From assembly GCA_003342815.1 (NCBI GenBank), contig PTEX01000003.1, positions 4,643,562 to 4,707,561 of the forward strand: 64,000 bases of DNA, in the 5' to 3' direction. Each line of letters opens with the position of its first letter. Within the stretch, counting starts at the first letter, position 1. This DNA is from Eudromia elegans. Its lineage: Eukaryota; Chordata; Aves; Tinamiformes; Tinamidae. A program made the translations under genes and the position numbers. This document shows positions 26,601 through 37,235 of this stretch, one piece after another. Under the pieces are notes generated by a model, which had not been told where the DNA came from, searched no databases, and saw only the letters and a program-made list of their open reading frames with translations.

Positions 26601-29600
26601 CCTCTCAAAATACACATTTTGTTCATCTACTTTGATCCACCTTTGTTCAAACAGAGATCCCCATTTTTGAATGTTTTTTGAAGTTTGCCTTCATCCACAG
26701 AAGTGGCAGAGCTTTAGGCCTCACTTTTCATATGTCCAAATTGAACAGGTAAGTATGAACAGGTATTGTATAGTTGTCATCTAAATTCATATTAAAGTTA
26801 TTGAGAATCAAGCTATTACTAACTCTAGAAATAATAAAATAATAAGCTATTTACATACTTCACACTTGAACTAGTGCAGAAAAGTCCAAAAATCCAAATT
26901 TGAGTATTCTGGAATATCAAAAATATTTGCAACATATTTAGTACAATCAATTAGTATTTCTTTTGGAAAACTGAAATTGCTCTTCATAAAAACTCAATAG
27001 TGAGAACAGAGTATTCACACAACATGCTATGCAGAAGACATTTTAACTCTCTAAACAGTTCTTTCTAAATCCTTTGTTTTAAGAGTTACAATATTACTGA
27101 TCAGCTGTGAAGCTACGCTCCTCAAATAGGTCATTCTCAGGGTATTTGCTGACATGTAGAAATAAAACCACATCTTGAGAGCACAGGTCATCAGGACAGA
27201 CTGTGGTGTTTGTTCACTTCAGTGTTCTGCCATGTTCAGAGCTATCAGAACTCCCTTTTTTAATTTTTTTTTTTTTAATTATTTCTCAAGAGCTTATTTC
27301 ACAACCAGTTCTTTTTGGATTGTCTCATATTGGTCTTCCATTAGACCAATCATATATAAGGTCAAAACTTACCACACAAAATGATCAATTCTTTCTTCTA
27401 CTTCAAAAATCACTTCTCATTTTGAAAGAAAGGAGTATGACCAGCAATCTTATTTGTTGGAAGGATGTGTAATTTTACCTGAATATTGAATTATTTATAC
27501 TTAAATGACATTTGTTACAAGTTTCTCATCTGCTAGTAAAATACTTAAGCAGTACGAAATAAGAAGTAGAGGAAAGAATATTTACAGTAATATTGAAAAC
27601 TAACTTATATCCAAGTTACTCGGTCAGACAACTGCATGAGGCAGTGTCTTTGGAAACAGAAGTTTGCAAAACTAAAGTTGCACTAAGGCAAGTTCCTCCC
27701 TGGAAAGGAGACAAACACATTTAGGAAGAATGTTCCTCCTAGGCAAGCTGCCCAGGAACAAGACAGGATCTAAGGATATAAAAGGATAAAGGAAATAAAA
27801 AGCAAAGGCACAGAGAAATCGACAGGCAAAAATACTAATGTTGCATGGTAACACTTGTGTTAAAACATCTACCCCAAATTCAGCTTTAATTCCTCTTAGA
27901 CTGTTGTGGCTAAGCTCACACTTTATCTGAGTTGCATACACCTGTGAAGAGCTCTTCTCCTCCAGTAAGTGACTCTAACAGATGCAAATATTTATTTTAC
28001 TTCTTGGCTTTGCCTATGTTTTCTCTTAGTTAAAAGATATTTTGCTTAATTTACATTTTATATTTAAATATGAGTGTTGACAGACAGTAACAAATGCTCA
28101 CTTGTACTTCATTTCACATTTGAAGAAGGGAGTCAGAAAGAGGCCACACTTTGAGCACTGCCAAAGATCATTCCAAGCGGTTTTTTGACTGCCTGTTTTT
28201 CAGCAGGTCCATACGCTAAACTACCTATAAGATAGGTATAGTCACCAAGTTACTCTTCAGCAAGGAAAACAGCAGTGTTAAGATTCCCCTATTATCTCCT
28301 ATAATTAGGTATGAAAGTCTTAGGCTTTCCCTCACACTATTTGCTAGATCATCCTCTGTGCTTAACGTCCTGTTCTTCTTCCAGTGCTTAATCTTCTTAG
28401 CACTAGAACAGGATCAGGAAAATTTACTTGTACACTTCACTTGCCATCAACTTACAGCTTACCAGAACTTACTCTGTCCTTCACCTGAGGAGACGAGAGA
28501 AAAGCACTTTGTTCACAGAAGTCTGACCCTCCAAGCAGGCCCTCCCTAAACATCTTCCTTCTCCAACTTTGCTCTTTAATTTTAGGTTACTTACAATAAC
28601 AACCACCACCCTTGACGTCATCATTTTTATACCAAATAATGCAGTTAACAGTGCAACACAGCATATACAAAATAATGATGTTATTTCTCATAGCTATATT
28701 TTAGCCAAGTGAATTTTAGGACAATAAAAACATATTTTACCTTCCACAGCTCTATGGCAACCGGCTGATGTGGTGGCTTATCACAGTATATATTTTCTAC
28801 AGCATCCCTCCAGAACTGCATTCTCATCAAGCCTGTACCTTTTTGAGTTACGGAGTCTTTAATCTGAAAAGGATATACATCAAGTGAAATTACAGTCATC
28901 TTAAGACACTTAGTCTATCTACATTGAAAAGACTGACACAATACACAACCGGACACGATAAATAAAGTTCCGTGTCTGGAACTTATATTTACTCTTCATA
29001 AAGTATTCAAGCACTATGAGAGGTAGAAGAAGGAAGGGGAAGGCAGTTGAAATCTCCCTCAGAACCTGAGGACTGAGTGACTCCCACCTCATCCTTCTTC
29101 CAGAGGATAAGAAGTCAAGGTAAAAGGGACGAGGGAGGGCAGCACCAGGAGTTGCTGGAAGCGCTGCCAACAGGAGCTGCTTAGAAATGTAGTGGGCTCA
29201 GATTACTCCTTTCTAGTGAATTTTACCAGTTCTTGCGGTTACAGTAGCAGTCTCAGGAGACTGCTGCCACTCTCAATCTACAGGCCTCCCTCCCTGCAGC
29301 TTTTCTTTTACCCACCTCCTGCCAGCAAAGACCTGGGGCTGATTATATCACTCAAGTGTTTGATTGACCTTCTACAGTTCGGATTAAGCTGCACTTAGCA
29401 GATTCAGCCCTCGCATCTGGAGCAAGGACACTGAGGCAATCACATAACAGTATCAGTGACAACAGCCTCTTTGTTATCATTTACTATTTATGGATTTTGA
29501 AATGCACAACATAAAAGGAGAAAAGTTACATGCATAAACAAAATAAACTGTAGGAGGCTAGCTACGCCTCAAGGGCCATTCAAAAGCAGAGGTTTGCAGT

Positions 29601-32600
29601 GGATTATTTATTCACTCCCCTTTGTAGTATGAAATGTTAACCTTAGCAAACTACCACCTACTAATACAATTTATACTCCTGAAATGATTATTTTACATTT
29701 GCAAATTCTGGAAATATATTTTAATACCTGCCTGAGCCAGTTCCACATTAAAAGCTCTCAGGGCAAAAGCAGAAGTTCGGGATTCTGCAGGCATGAGCAG
29801 AGAACACAGAAAGCCTTCATAGTCACGCTTTCTATAAAAGGACAAACAAAAAACATATTTTATGTACAGGTCAAGGTAAACGGGGCATGCTACTGCCTAG
29901 CACTTATGGTATAATAGCAGTAAGTTATATTGCAACTTAAACTTCACAAAAATAGTATTTTTAAGCCCATTTTAAAGTAAGGCAAATTCCTATGGAGGGC
30001 GGAATGCAGTCTGAACTCTCAGAGCATCACAGAGAAAACATGTACCTCAAATCCAGATCTCAAGTTATTTAGCTAAAGGCATGGAACAAGTTTGTGGCAG
30101 CGCTGCAAATAGAATCCAGATTGTCCCAGACTTCTTTGCTAAACATCAATCACATTATTTTAAGAGACTGTGCTTTAGTGCCTGGCAGAAGATTGCTTGC
30201 TTAACCAGTAAGTTTCTGCTTATTGGTGTCTATATCCAAAGCATAAAAGGTCTTCGTTGTGGCAGCTTTGCTGCAGATAATCTGCTGCCAGTCTGGAGTG
30301 ACAAACCTTTGTTTGGCCACTGGGGTGTGCCAGTAAGTCAAAAAAACCCCACAATCCTACCTAACTGCAACCATCAAAAACACTCCCTCACCTAGAAAAA
30401 GCTAAGGTGCAAGTTTGGAGCAGTATTTTTGTATAATTTCTGGGAGGCTGCTAACTTAAGAAAACCAGTAATTAAAAATTAGGCCTCAAGAATTGGAAAG
30501 CAGGGTGTTAAAGACACCAACTCATTTTCATTAAATTTGCCATTCTTACATGTGCTCATATTTCTTCAACATAGGCTTAAAACAGCAAAAATATACCAAG
30601 GGTTACTATTAGAATTGCTTCTTTCAGCATTAAGAAAAAAGGGAATCAGATATAAGTTATTTTTTATCCCTACAAAGCACAACAGCTGATAATTAGTAAA
30701 TGCTTTGAATTTTTCTAACTAACTGCTGTGAACATCTTTTAGAGCCAGATGCAAATCCAGAAACATATACAGTAAATGATGTTTGTGGATTTTAGTAGGC
30801 TTTAAAAGCCACACTAATAACCAAAAGCAGATGCATTAAATCTTTCTCAAATAAGACACTTTATAAAAAGTGCTCGCAATGCAAAAGCTAGTATTTTTTC
30901 CTCAACGTGGCCTGTAATAATAATCAGCATTGCCCATGATAGGCAGAGTTCCCAGGCCTATGGTCAGGTATTCCTAGTTCTACTTACTTACTGTGACTGG
31001 GGTGTTCACACAACAAAGAAATACAACTACCTATATGAAGCAAAACATACAACTGAAGCAAAATGCATAAACTAAACACTACAATGGAAAGGTTTTTCTT
31101 CCCTCTAGTAACACTTTCAGTTGCCCTAACCTTAAAAATCAGGTGTAGAAAAAAGAACCTTAAAAAAAAATCAGAAAAAAAAAAATATGCTGACAATATT
31201 GCCTTGGGCATAATAGCAAAAAGAAGCAAATTAATTTTCTGTAACCTTCAGTTAACTCACAGTCTGGAAAATAAAATTCTTATTGTCATAGATCATGTTC
31301 CACCCCAACTCTCTTCATGAATTAAAGGAATGAAGAAAGGAGGGAAAAGAACTCAAGTCTGATATTAAGTATTTCAATTGTTTCCCTCCCTTTCCCTATC
31401 CACATAAGTAAGAAAACGTGGTTATAACCATTACTAGATTTCAAATATAATGGGAAAAATAAAGCATTTTGAAGAGAATTTCTTCCATATTGTAAATCCC
31501 TATAATATCACCAACTCATGAGCTTGTCCTCCAGCCTGCTCTCATAAGAAAGAAGAGACAAAAACCATAACCACAAGGGAAACATATTTTTAATGAAACA
31601 GCTTTAAATTACTTTTAAGAGAGTTATTTAACAGAAAAAAAAATGTTGCTGGAGAGTTGCTGATGCTTGCACAGCCTGAACTGATTTGTTTCTGTGTGAA
31701 TACCAACTTGTTCATCTTAGTTTTAAAATTATTTTTGATTTTAATGTAATGTATGAGCTACCATATAGCTCCTATTAAATTGTATTTAAAAAAATGCCAA
31801 AAGCATTCATTTATTATTTTGAATGCTTGTGTATGTTTCCTAACTTTTTCTATAAAATCTGTTTTAACAAAAAATGACAAAAGATTGTTTATACTCAATA
31901 CTACTGATTTCAGTCAGTGGTTACTGAAACCCATTTAACTGTTCGTTAACTGCACAACCTGGTGGTCTCTGATCTCCTAGCTGAATCCCAGTCGGAGCAA
32001 CCAGGAAAATCACAGCCTGAATCATAACCTGAAGTTTGGCACTAAAGCACGCACGGGAGATGCACCTGAGAGGCCTGCTGCTTGGTGCTTCACAGTCTAC
32101 TTAAAGATTTTCATGTTTTCCCCACTCCATATATCTTCATACTTCTCCTAATTGCGACTGTGAAGAAATCAGATTATTACACACGCTCTGAGGCCTTCTC
32201 CCCGCTTTGGCCAACAGCCTGGGATAAGTGTATCCAACAAGAAGTATGTTTCTGTTTTTGTGAAGACCTTGTTTCACTTTTCCGGAACTCCAAGGGTCCA
32301 GGATCCGGAAGGCACGTGGGTTTTCACCCAAATCAGCACTCCTGGAAGCACGACAGCCTCTTGCCCACGCTGTGTGCGGCTCCCAGGGGCTGCTTCAGCT
32401 GCAGGCCCGCTTGCGGGACTCCCTTCTGCTTTAGCTCCTTTCTTTTTCCCTAATAAGTACTCGGAAAACTTGGCCATCTCCCAAGCAGCCAAGCAGGCCT
32501 GATAATGTCAATTGCTTTTAAACTGTCATTTCAATAACCTTCCCCTGCGAACGGAAGGGCAGCGAACCGGCACACGCAGCACCACAGAAGGACAGTGGAG

Positions 32601-32993
32601 AAGGAGGGAAAGGGGACGGCTGTTCGCACAGGCTGAATTCCTGTGGTTGTTACAATATTCACCCAGTCAGAACATCCACCCCCAGGCCCCGCAGCCGGGA
32701 TGCGCACCGGGAACGCGGCGGCCTCTCCCGGCGAGGGGGGCCGCGCTGTCCCCCGCAGCCCCGCGCGCCCTGAGGGGGACACCGAGGCGGCCTCAGCACG
32801 GCGGCCGCGGCACTCACCGCAGCAGCTCGGCGCAGTACTGCCCCTGCTCGCCGGGCGCCAGGCGGCTCCCGGCCGCCGCGCTGCCGCCGCTGCTGCCGCC
32901 GAGCCGCGGCCGCAGGAGGCCGCCCCGCGCGGCCAGGCGGCTGCAGGGCCCGGGGCGCCGCGCGCAGCCCAGCGCCATGGCGGCCGCCGCCAT
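17525..32993 (-). CDS. NDUFAF6: NDUFAF6, complex I assembly factor 6 (9 coding exons)
   Basis: Mitochondrial protein of the squalene/phytoene synthase-like fold family, needed for early assembly of respiratory complex I (ND1/Q-module); human loss causes complex I deficiency. Exons in transcript order: 32993-32818, 29831-29732, 28863-28741, 25672-25616, 24007-23905, 22362-22229, 21323-21222, 18093-18037, 17653-17525, joining in frame to 326 codons against 333 in human. Residues 1-50 are rich in A, R and G with almost no acidic residues, as in a mitochondrial presequence. Family-typical stretches include GLMRMQFW and [11 protein letters not shown] (exon 3), [15 protein letters not shown] (exon 5), [21 protein letters not shown] (exon 6, split across the family signature) and [13 protein letters not shown] near the C terminus. 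All junctions are GT-AG except intron 2, which begins with GC. The gene is intact and runs head-to-head with TP53INP1, as in human. Confidence 0.96.
18037..18093 (-). CDS. NDUFAF6: NDUFAF6 coding exon 8
   Basis: A 57-base exon coding [19 protein letters not shown] (residues 266-284). Acceptor CTTCCAG, donor ACG|GTGAGT. Confidence 0.93.
20109..20131. repeat. Poly-A tract in NDUFAF6 intron 7
   Basis: About 20 A residues in a wider A-rich patch (20090-20145). On the transcribed minus strand this is a poly-T run. Confidence 0.85.
21222..21323 (-). CDS. NDUFAF6: NDUFAF6 coding exon 7
   Basis: Codes residues 232-265, [19 protein letters not shown] through [10 protein letters not shown]. Acceptor TGTCTAG, donor CAC|GTGAGA. 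Confidence 0.94.
22229..22362 (-). CDS. NDUFAF6: NDUFAF6 coding exon 6
   Basis: Completes G187 and codes residues 188-231: [20 protein letters not shown], then TCLRATPYH and [11 protein letters not shown]. Acceptor TTGTAG, donor TTG|GTAAGA. The block with H and D residues and GKAQGIV is the best family signature in the window. Confidence 0.95.
23905..24007 (-). CDS. NDUFAF6: NDUFAF6 coding exon 5
   Basis: Codes residues 153-186 ([20 protein letters not shown] ... LEML) plus the first base of G187. Acceptor TTGCAG, donor CTTG|GTAGGT. Confidence 0.94.
24265..24310. repeat. A/C-rich low-complexity tract in NDUFAF6 intron 4
   Basis: Runs of A broken by C and CCC. It lies about 260 bases upstream of exon 5 on the minus strand, where it reads as T/G-rich sequence. 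Confidence 0.8.
25616..25672 (-). CDS. NDUFAF6: NDUFAF6 coding exon 4
   Basis: A 57-base exon coding [19 protein letters not shown] (residues 134-152). Acceptor TTTTCAG, donor AGA|GTAAGT. Too short to show up as an open frame; found by its match to the family. Confidence 0.93.
28741..28863 (-). CDS. NDUFAF6: NDUFAF6 coding exon 3
   Basis: Codes residues 93-133, [18 protein letters not shown] through PVAIELWK. Acceptor TTTTCAG, donor AAG|GTAAAA. This is among the most conserved parts of the family. Confidence 0.95.
29732..29831 (-). CDS. NDUFAF6: NDUFAF6 coding exon 2
   Basis: Codes K60-Q92 ([14 protein letters not shown] ... FNVELAQ), following TTTTATAG. The downstream boundary is CAG|GCAGGT, a GC donor; using the GT four bases later would shift the frame and reach TAA at once. 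Confidence 0.93.
32818..32993 (-). CDS. NDUFAF6: NDUFAF6 coding exon 1
   Basis: Residues 1-58 plus two bases of R59. The start was chosen at the first ATG (32993-32991), which has A at -3 and G at +4 and yields [10 protein letters not shown]; a second in-frame ATG follows five codons later. The exon ends at CTGCTGCG|GTGAGT. Its tail, QYCAELL, matches the YCLELL of the human protein. Confidence 0.93.
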
Positions 32994-32997
32994 CTTG
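32986..32997 (-). promoter_or_regulatory. NDUFAF6: YY1 motif overlapping the NDUFAF6 start codon
   Basis: The minus strand reads CAAGATGGCGGC, a full match to the YY1 consensus, and its ATG is the start codon. YY1 motifs of this orientation are known just downstream of start sites in TATA-less promoters, implying a very short 5' UTR. Confidence 0.7.
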
Positions 32998-35317
32998 CGC
33001 GCCGCCCTCCCGCCGCCGCGGGGCGGCCTCGTCCCGGCGCCCGCCGCGTGGCGCAGCCTGGCGGCGACCCGGGAAAACGCCGGCAAGGCGGGCGCGGGTA
33101 GGAGCCTCGGTGGGAAGACGAAGTGACGGTAGGTGGCGCTCGACAATACGCGATCCGGCCCTGTCCTCCGCGGGCAGCCATGAAGGCCTTTGTTGTCCTG
33201 CAAATGGCCGCCCGTGCCTCAGTTTACCCCACCCGCGCTGCGTGCCCTTGTCCGCAGCCCACTTGGACACGGGATACTCATAGGGTTGTTGGTTGGCTTG
33301 TATGGGTTTTTGTTTGTTTGCTCTTTCCCCAAACCAGGGGAATCTGCAAGGCTCTGGGCTGGTGGGTTGTGAGATGACCTTAGGTCTCCCTGTGCATCTC
33401 CACGTTGTGTCTCCATTTCACAGCTGACCCTCCCCATGGGGTCCCTCATCTGTTTGGGATGCTCCTTGTGCCATGTTACCCATCTGGAGTCTATCCAGGG
33501 AATTCCAGAGAGCAAGAGGAGCTGCTGCCTCGAGGCGGCGCTCCCAAAGCCATCTTTTGGAGGCTGTGGAGTCGCCAACAGACTTTGTTCAGGGAGGCTG
33601 CCCGCGGTGGAGGACATAACGCAGCAGTAAGGCCTAAGCCGCCATGACATAGGAATATGTAAGAGCAGGGCTTGAAGGAAGACCCAACATACATAACTGA
33701 TGTATCCAAATGCTGCGCTTGGAAAACTTGAAGTCCTCGATGGAGGCCACCGGCAGCCTCTCTGGGGCCACGAAGACGTGTGGAAGGGCTGCAGAGAGCA
33801 AGAAGGTGGAGGGTTGGTACGCTGGAAGCAACGCTGACTTTCACGTATCCCACAGAAGGGTTGTGCTCGCTCTGAGGTGGTTATTACCAAAAGCAGCTTC
33901 CTTTCTACCCTGGCCTTGCTTTTCCTCCTGGTGCCAGCCCTGACCTTCATGTTAAAGCACCGTGAGCAGATTCAAGGATTTAAACCACGGGAAAAAAAAC
34001 AAAACAACAACAACAAAAAAAGCATGTTCTCAGGAGTTGATTATGAGGCTTTCTTCTTCCCTTTGTCCTTCTCTTCCTGTTCTCATCTCTGAAGTTCCCT
34101 TTGTCGTAAAGCTCTGGACCTTGTTTTAAACCTCGCTGTGCCTTGAGCAGGATTTATTGTTTGTTAGGGCACCCAAAGGAGGTCATTTAGCTTCAGCAGA
34201 TTTCTGGGTGGAGGCTGAAACTACAGTTGTTTAGGTTTTCACAGAGAACCCCTAGATAAATGAATCCAGCTCTTTCAGCTGCTGCCAATTCCTGGCAGAA
34301 GGGTTACATAAACATACTCTAAACCTCAAGAGTATTATAAATAAATCTTGTAAAATATTAACTTTTGTTAATCTCAGAATGAACCAAAATGGTGTTAAAC
34401 TGATTTAAACCCTTAGTAAGGAAAGAATAAAGTAGGTGTTGCATAAAAAACAATCCTGACCTCTTTCTCGGTGCACTGACATTTGTTTCTTATTGTTCTG
34501 TACCTTTAATGTTCTCATTAAATGTCTATTTTTTCTTTAAACAAATACTTAATATATGATGTGTAAAAATTGAAAAAGCTTCTTCAAGTCCATAGTGATT
34601 CTAATAAGTTAACCTCCTGTGTTGTCACTGCAGTGAAAATAGTGATTTAATGTTTTATTAGGTTATTTTTTAAACTGTACATGAATATTTAAGCTTAGTA
34701 GTAGTGAGGTTTCTACAAACTCTTATTTTTAGTGTATCATTGTGATAAAGAGCTAATTTCACCACCTTTTTGAATCGCTCTCACAAAGGCTGAGGATAAT
34801 TGCCTCTGATTCCTGATTCTTTCTGAAATGTTTTGGCAAACTCACATCTCAGATAAAGCTTAATTCCTAGGGCTGAAAGTCCAGTGACGGTTTCAGGAGG
34901 AATAATTCAGTTACAATTGTCCTAACATGGAATTTCAGGGCAGGGGGAGTGTTTTCTGCCAGGAAACATGGCAATTATAGCCAACCCTTGTAAAAACATT
35001 CAGATGAGTTCTGACCAGGTGATATTTTTTGTCAGCATATACATGAGAAAAAGAGACCTTCAGCTGTCCCATGATAGCTAAGCATGAAGTCTGGCATATA
35101 GGAGGTTTGCTTATATTAAAATACTTGCCCTCCAAAATGTTCATACAGAAGAACAGGAGAGAGGGAGATCCACCCTAGAATAGCTGATGGGCTGGAGGAC
35201 GTGACATTCATTGGGAGAGGGAGACTGACACCATCATCAAGAGCAGAAATTTAAACCATGATCTGATAGGTCTATTGGTTATACTCGTATGGGCAACACA
35301 TATACTCTCCTCCTATC

Positions 35318-35342
35318 TGTTTGTTTGTTTGTTTGTTTGTTT
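35318..35342. repeat. (GTTT)n microsatellite
   Basis: Six perfect tetranucleotide repeats. Confidence 0.9.
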
Positions 35343-37211
35343 CTCCTCTTCCGAATAATTCCAAATTCTTCCCATTATGAAAAAAGTTAGGAAATACTCT
35401 TGTGTAGTATTTCCTGACTAGTTCCATGCCAAAGTATGGAGGCATATGTATTTATTTTCACCTGGACTACTAAAAATATTAGATCAAAAATTTCGGTTAA
35501 AAGGAGTACACTAACAAAACATGACTAGCTGCAGTAGTTTCATTCCTGCCACAAATAATACATTAATGCATGTGGTAACAAGCACTGGGATACTTTAAAG
35601 CACACTTTTCCCATTTTACAAGGATTAGACATCTAGGTCTTTAATTACAAAGCAGATAGAAAATTCTGAAAGGATGTTGCAGAAAAGCGGTTTCAAGATT
35701 GTTGCTGCTACATTTGTTGCTTTTATTTTGTAGTTTTGTCTATAGATAGGTGATCAAACACTTTGCTTTATTTCATATTACCATTTTGGCCTTTCACTCC
35801 CCAGTTTCAAGTACGCATAGTTGTAAAAGGGGCCATCCTGGTGGCAATAGCAAGCAAAGGTCTGAGTGGTTGTGAAGCAGAGGACCTTGATGCCCTTTCT
35901 TGGCTGTGCAGCAGCTGCAGTGATTGCCCTTGGAGTGGAAGGATACAGCTCTTTTTTCCACATCCACCAATACCTTTGCCAACTGTGAGCATCCTCCACT
36001 GCACTCAACAGCAATTGCTGTTCTTCAAGTGCTCTGAAGCCTCCAGTGATTTTATGTGAGGTAGACCCTCACCCCAGTGAAATGGGTGGGTCTGTCATCT
36101 CCCTTTACACAGGCCATCAAGTAAAGGCTGCATATAATCCACTTTCAGTCATTCCTCATGCAAACTGGAAACTTATTAGTTGAAATGGTGGGTGTGCAGG
36201 TCACGCAGCTTTTGTTACCTAATGTTTTAGGGTGGTCTCTTATTTCCTCATAGCTAATGGAATAAAATAGGCCTTATGCAGAGAGAAAATCAAAGTAAAG
36301 ATGTAACATCAGCTCCTGGTTCACCCTGTGTAACCTCTCTCTGTTCCTTGGAGCCTACTGACCCTCTCTGGCCTGGTGCCTCTCCACAGCTTTGCCATGT
36401 TCCTTGAACCCAGGAACTGCCAGAAGCAGATTTGGGCCCAAAATTTTCAGGGGCTTAACCATCATAACTGCCCAGCTTCCACTTTGACATCAGAATGAGA
36501 TTTTAAGAATTGAAAAGCCCTCTCTAAAGAATTTGCTTTGGAAAAAAATCCCTCTCTGGGGATAAAAACCTTGCTGCAAAATTTTGGCCCTAGTTTTTTA
36601 AGAGCCCTCCTAATAAGTGCATGTTTTCGTGAGGGGAGATCACTTCTCTGCCTGCCCTTGCACAGAAGCAGAGGCCCACGCAAACACTGTCACGGTTCCA
36701 TTTTGTTGCCTGAGGTGACCCACATGCAATATCCTATGCAAATGCAGTGAGCCTTTGAATGGAATTCAGAAAGCATATGCTTTAAGATAAAGCACAGCCA
36801 AGGCCTGGTGCTGCTGCTTTGGATGCAAATGTACTAGTAATGAACTCTGTTTTTTATGTGTGTCCCTTATCTTGCACCTGTTATCACCTCTGTTGTAAAA
36901 AGCTTGCAGGGGAGTTTGCCAAGTGATATGCCCCACCTGTGCTACCTGGATAAACACTGCTAGCAAGGAGCATGCAAACTGAAAAGCCACAAGTTCCTGA
37001 TGGACAGGTAGCAGTGCTGCCTCTTGGGCCAGCAAGGACAAGAGCTTTGTGTTCTTTCAGCATGGGGCCAACCTTTTCCTGTTTGAAATTCTTGTGAGGT
37101 TGTTGGGAGGGAGATGAGAGAGGGAGGAGGCTGGGAGTGTACAAACTTGGTTTTGGCATGCAGATGAAGTCAGTTGCAAATACAAGCATTTCAATGAAAT
37201 CCACAAAGTGC

Positions 37212-37235
37212 TTTTTTTTTTTTTTTTTTTTTTTT
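37212..37235. repeat. Poly-T tract
   Basis: 24 T residues followed by AAG. No retroposed body is recognisable on either side. Confidence 0.9.

Larger units (their letters stand above)
32690..33200 (-). promoter_or_regulatory. NDUFAF6: NDUFAF6 CpG-island promoter
   Basis: A compact CpG-dense island covers NDUFAF6 exon 1 and about 200 bases upstream of the start codon. No TATA box is seen. A YY1 motif overlaps the initiator codon. This is a housekeeping-type promoter, as expected for a mitochondrial assembly factor. The exact transcription start cannot be read from the sequence. Confidence 0.8.

Noticed and set aside
32531-33270. Frames of 200-216 codons on both strands over NDUFAF6 exon 1
   Set aside because: Only the frame giving [10 protein letters not shown] and ending QYCAELLR matches NDUFAF6; the others are GC-rich shadows.
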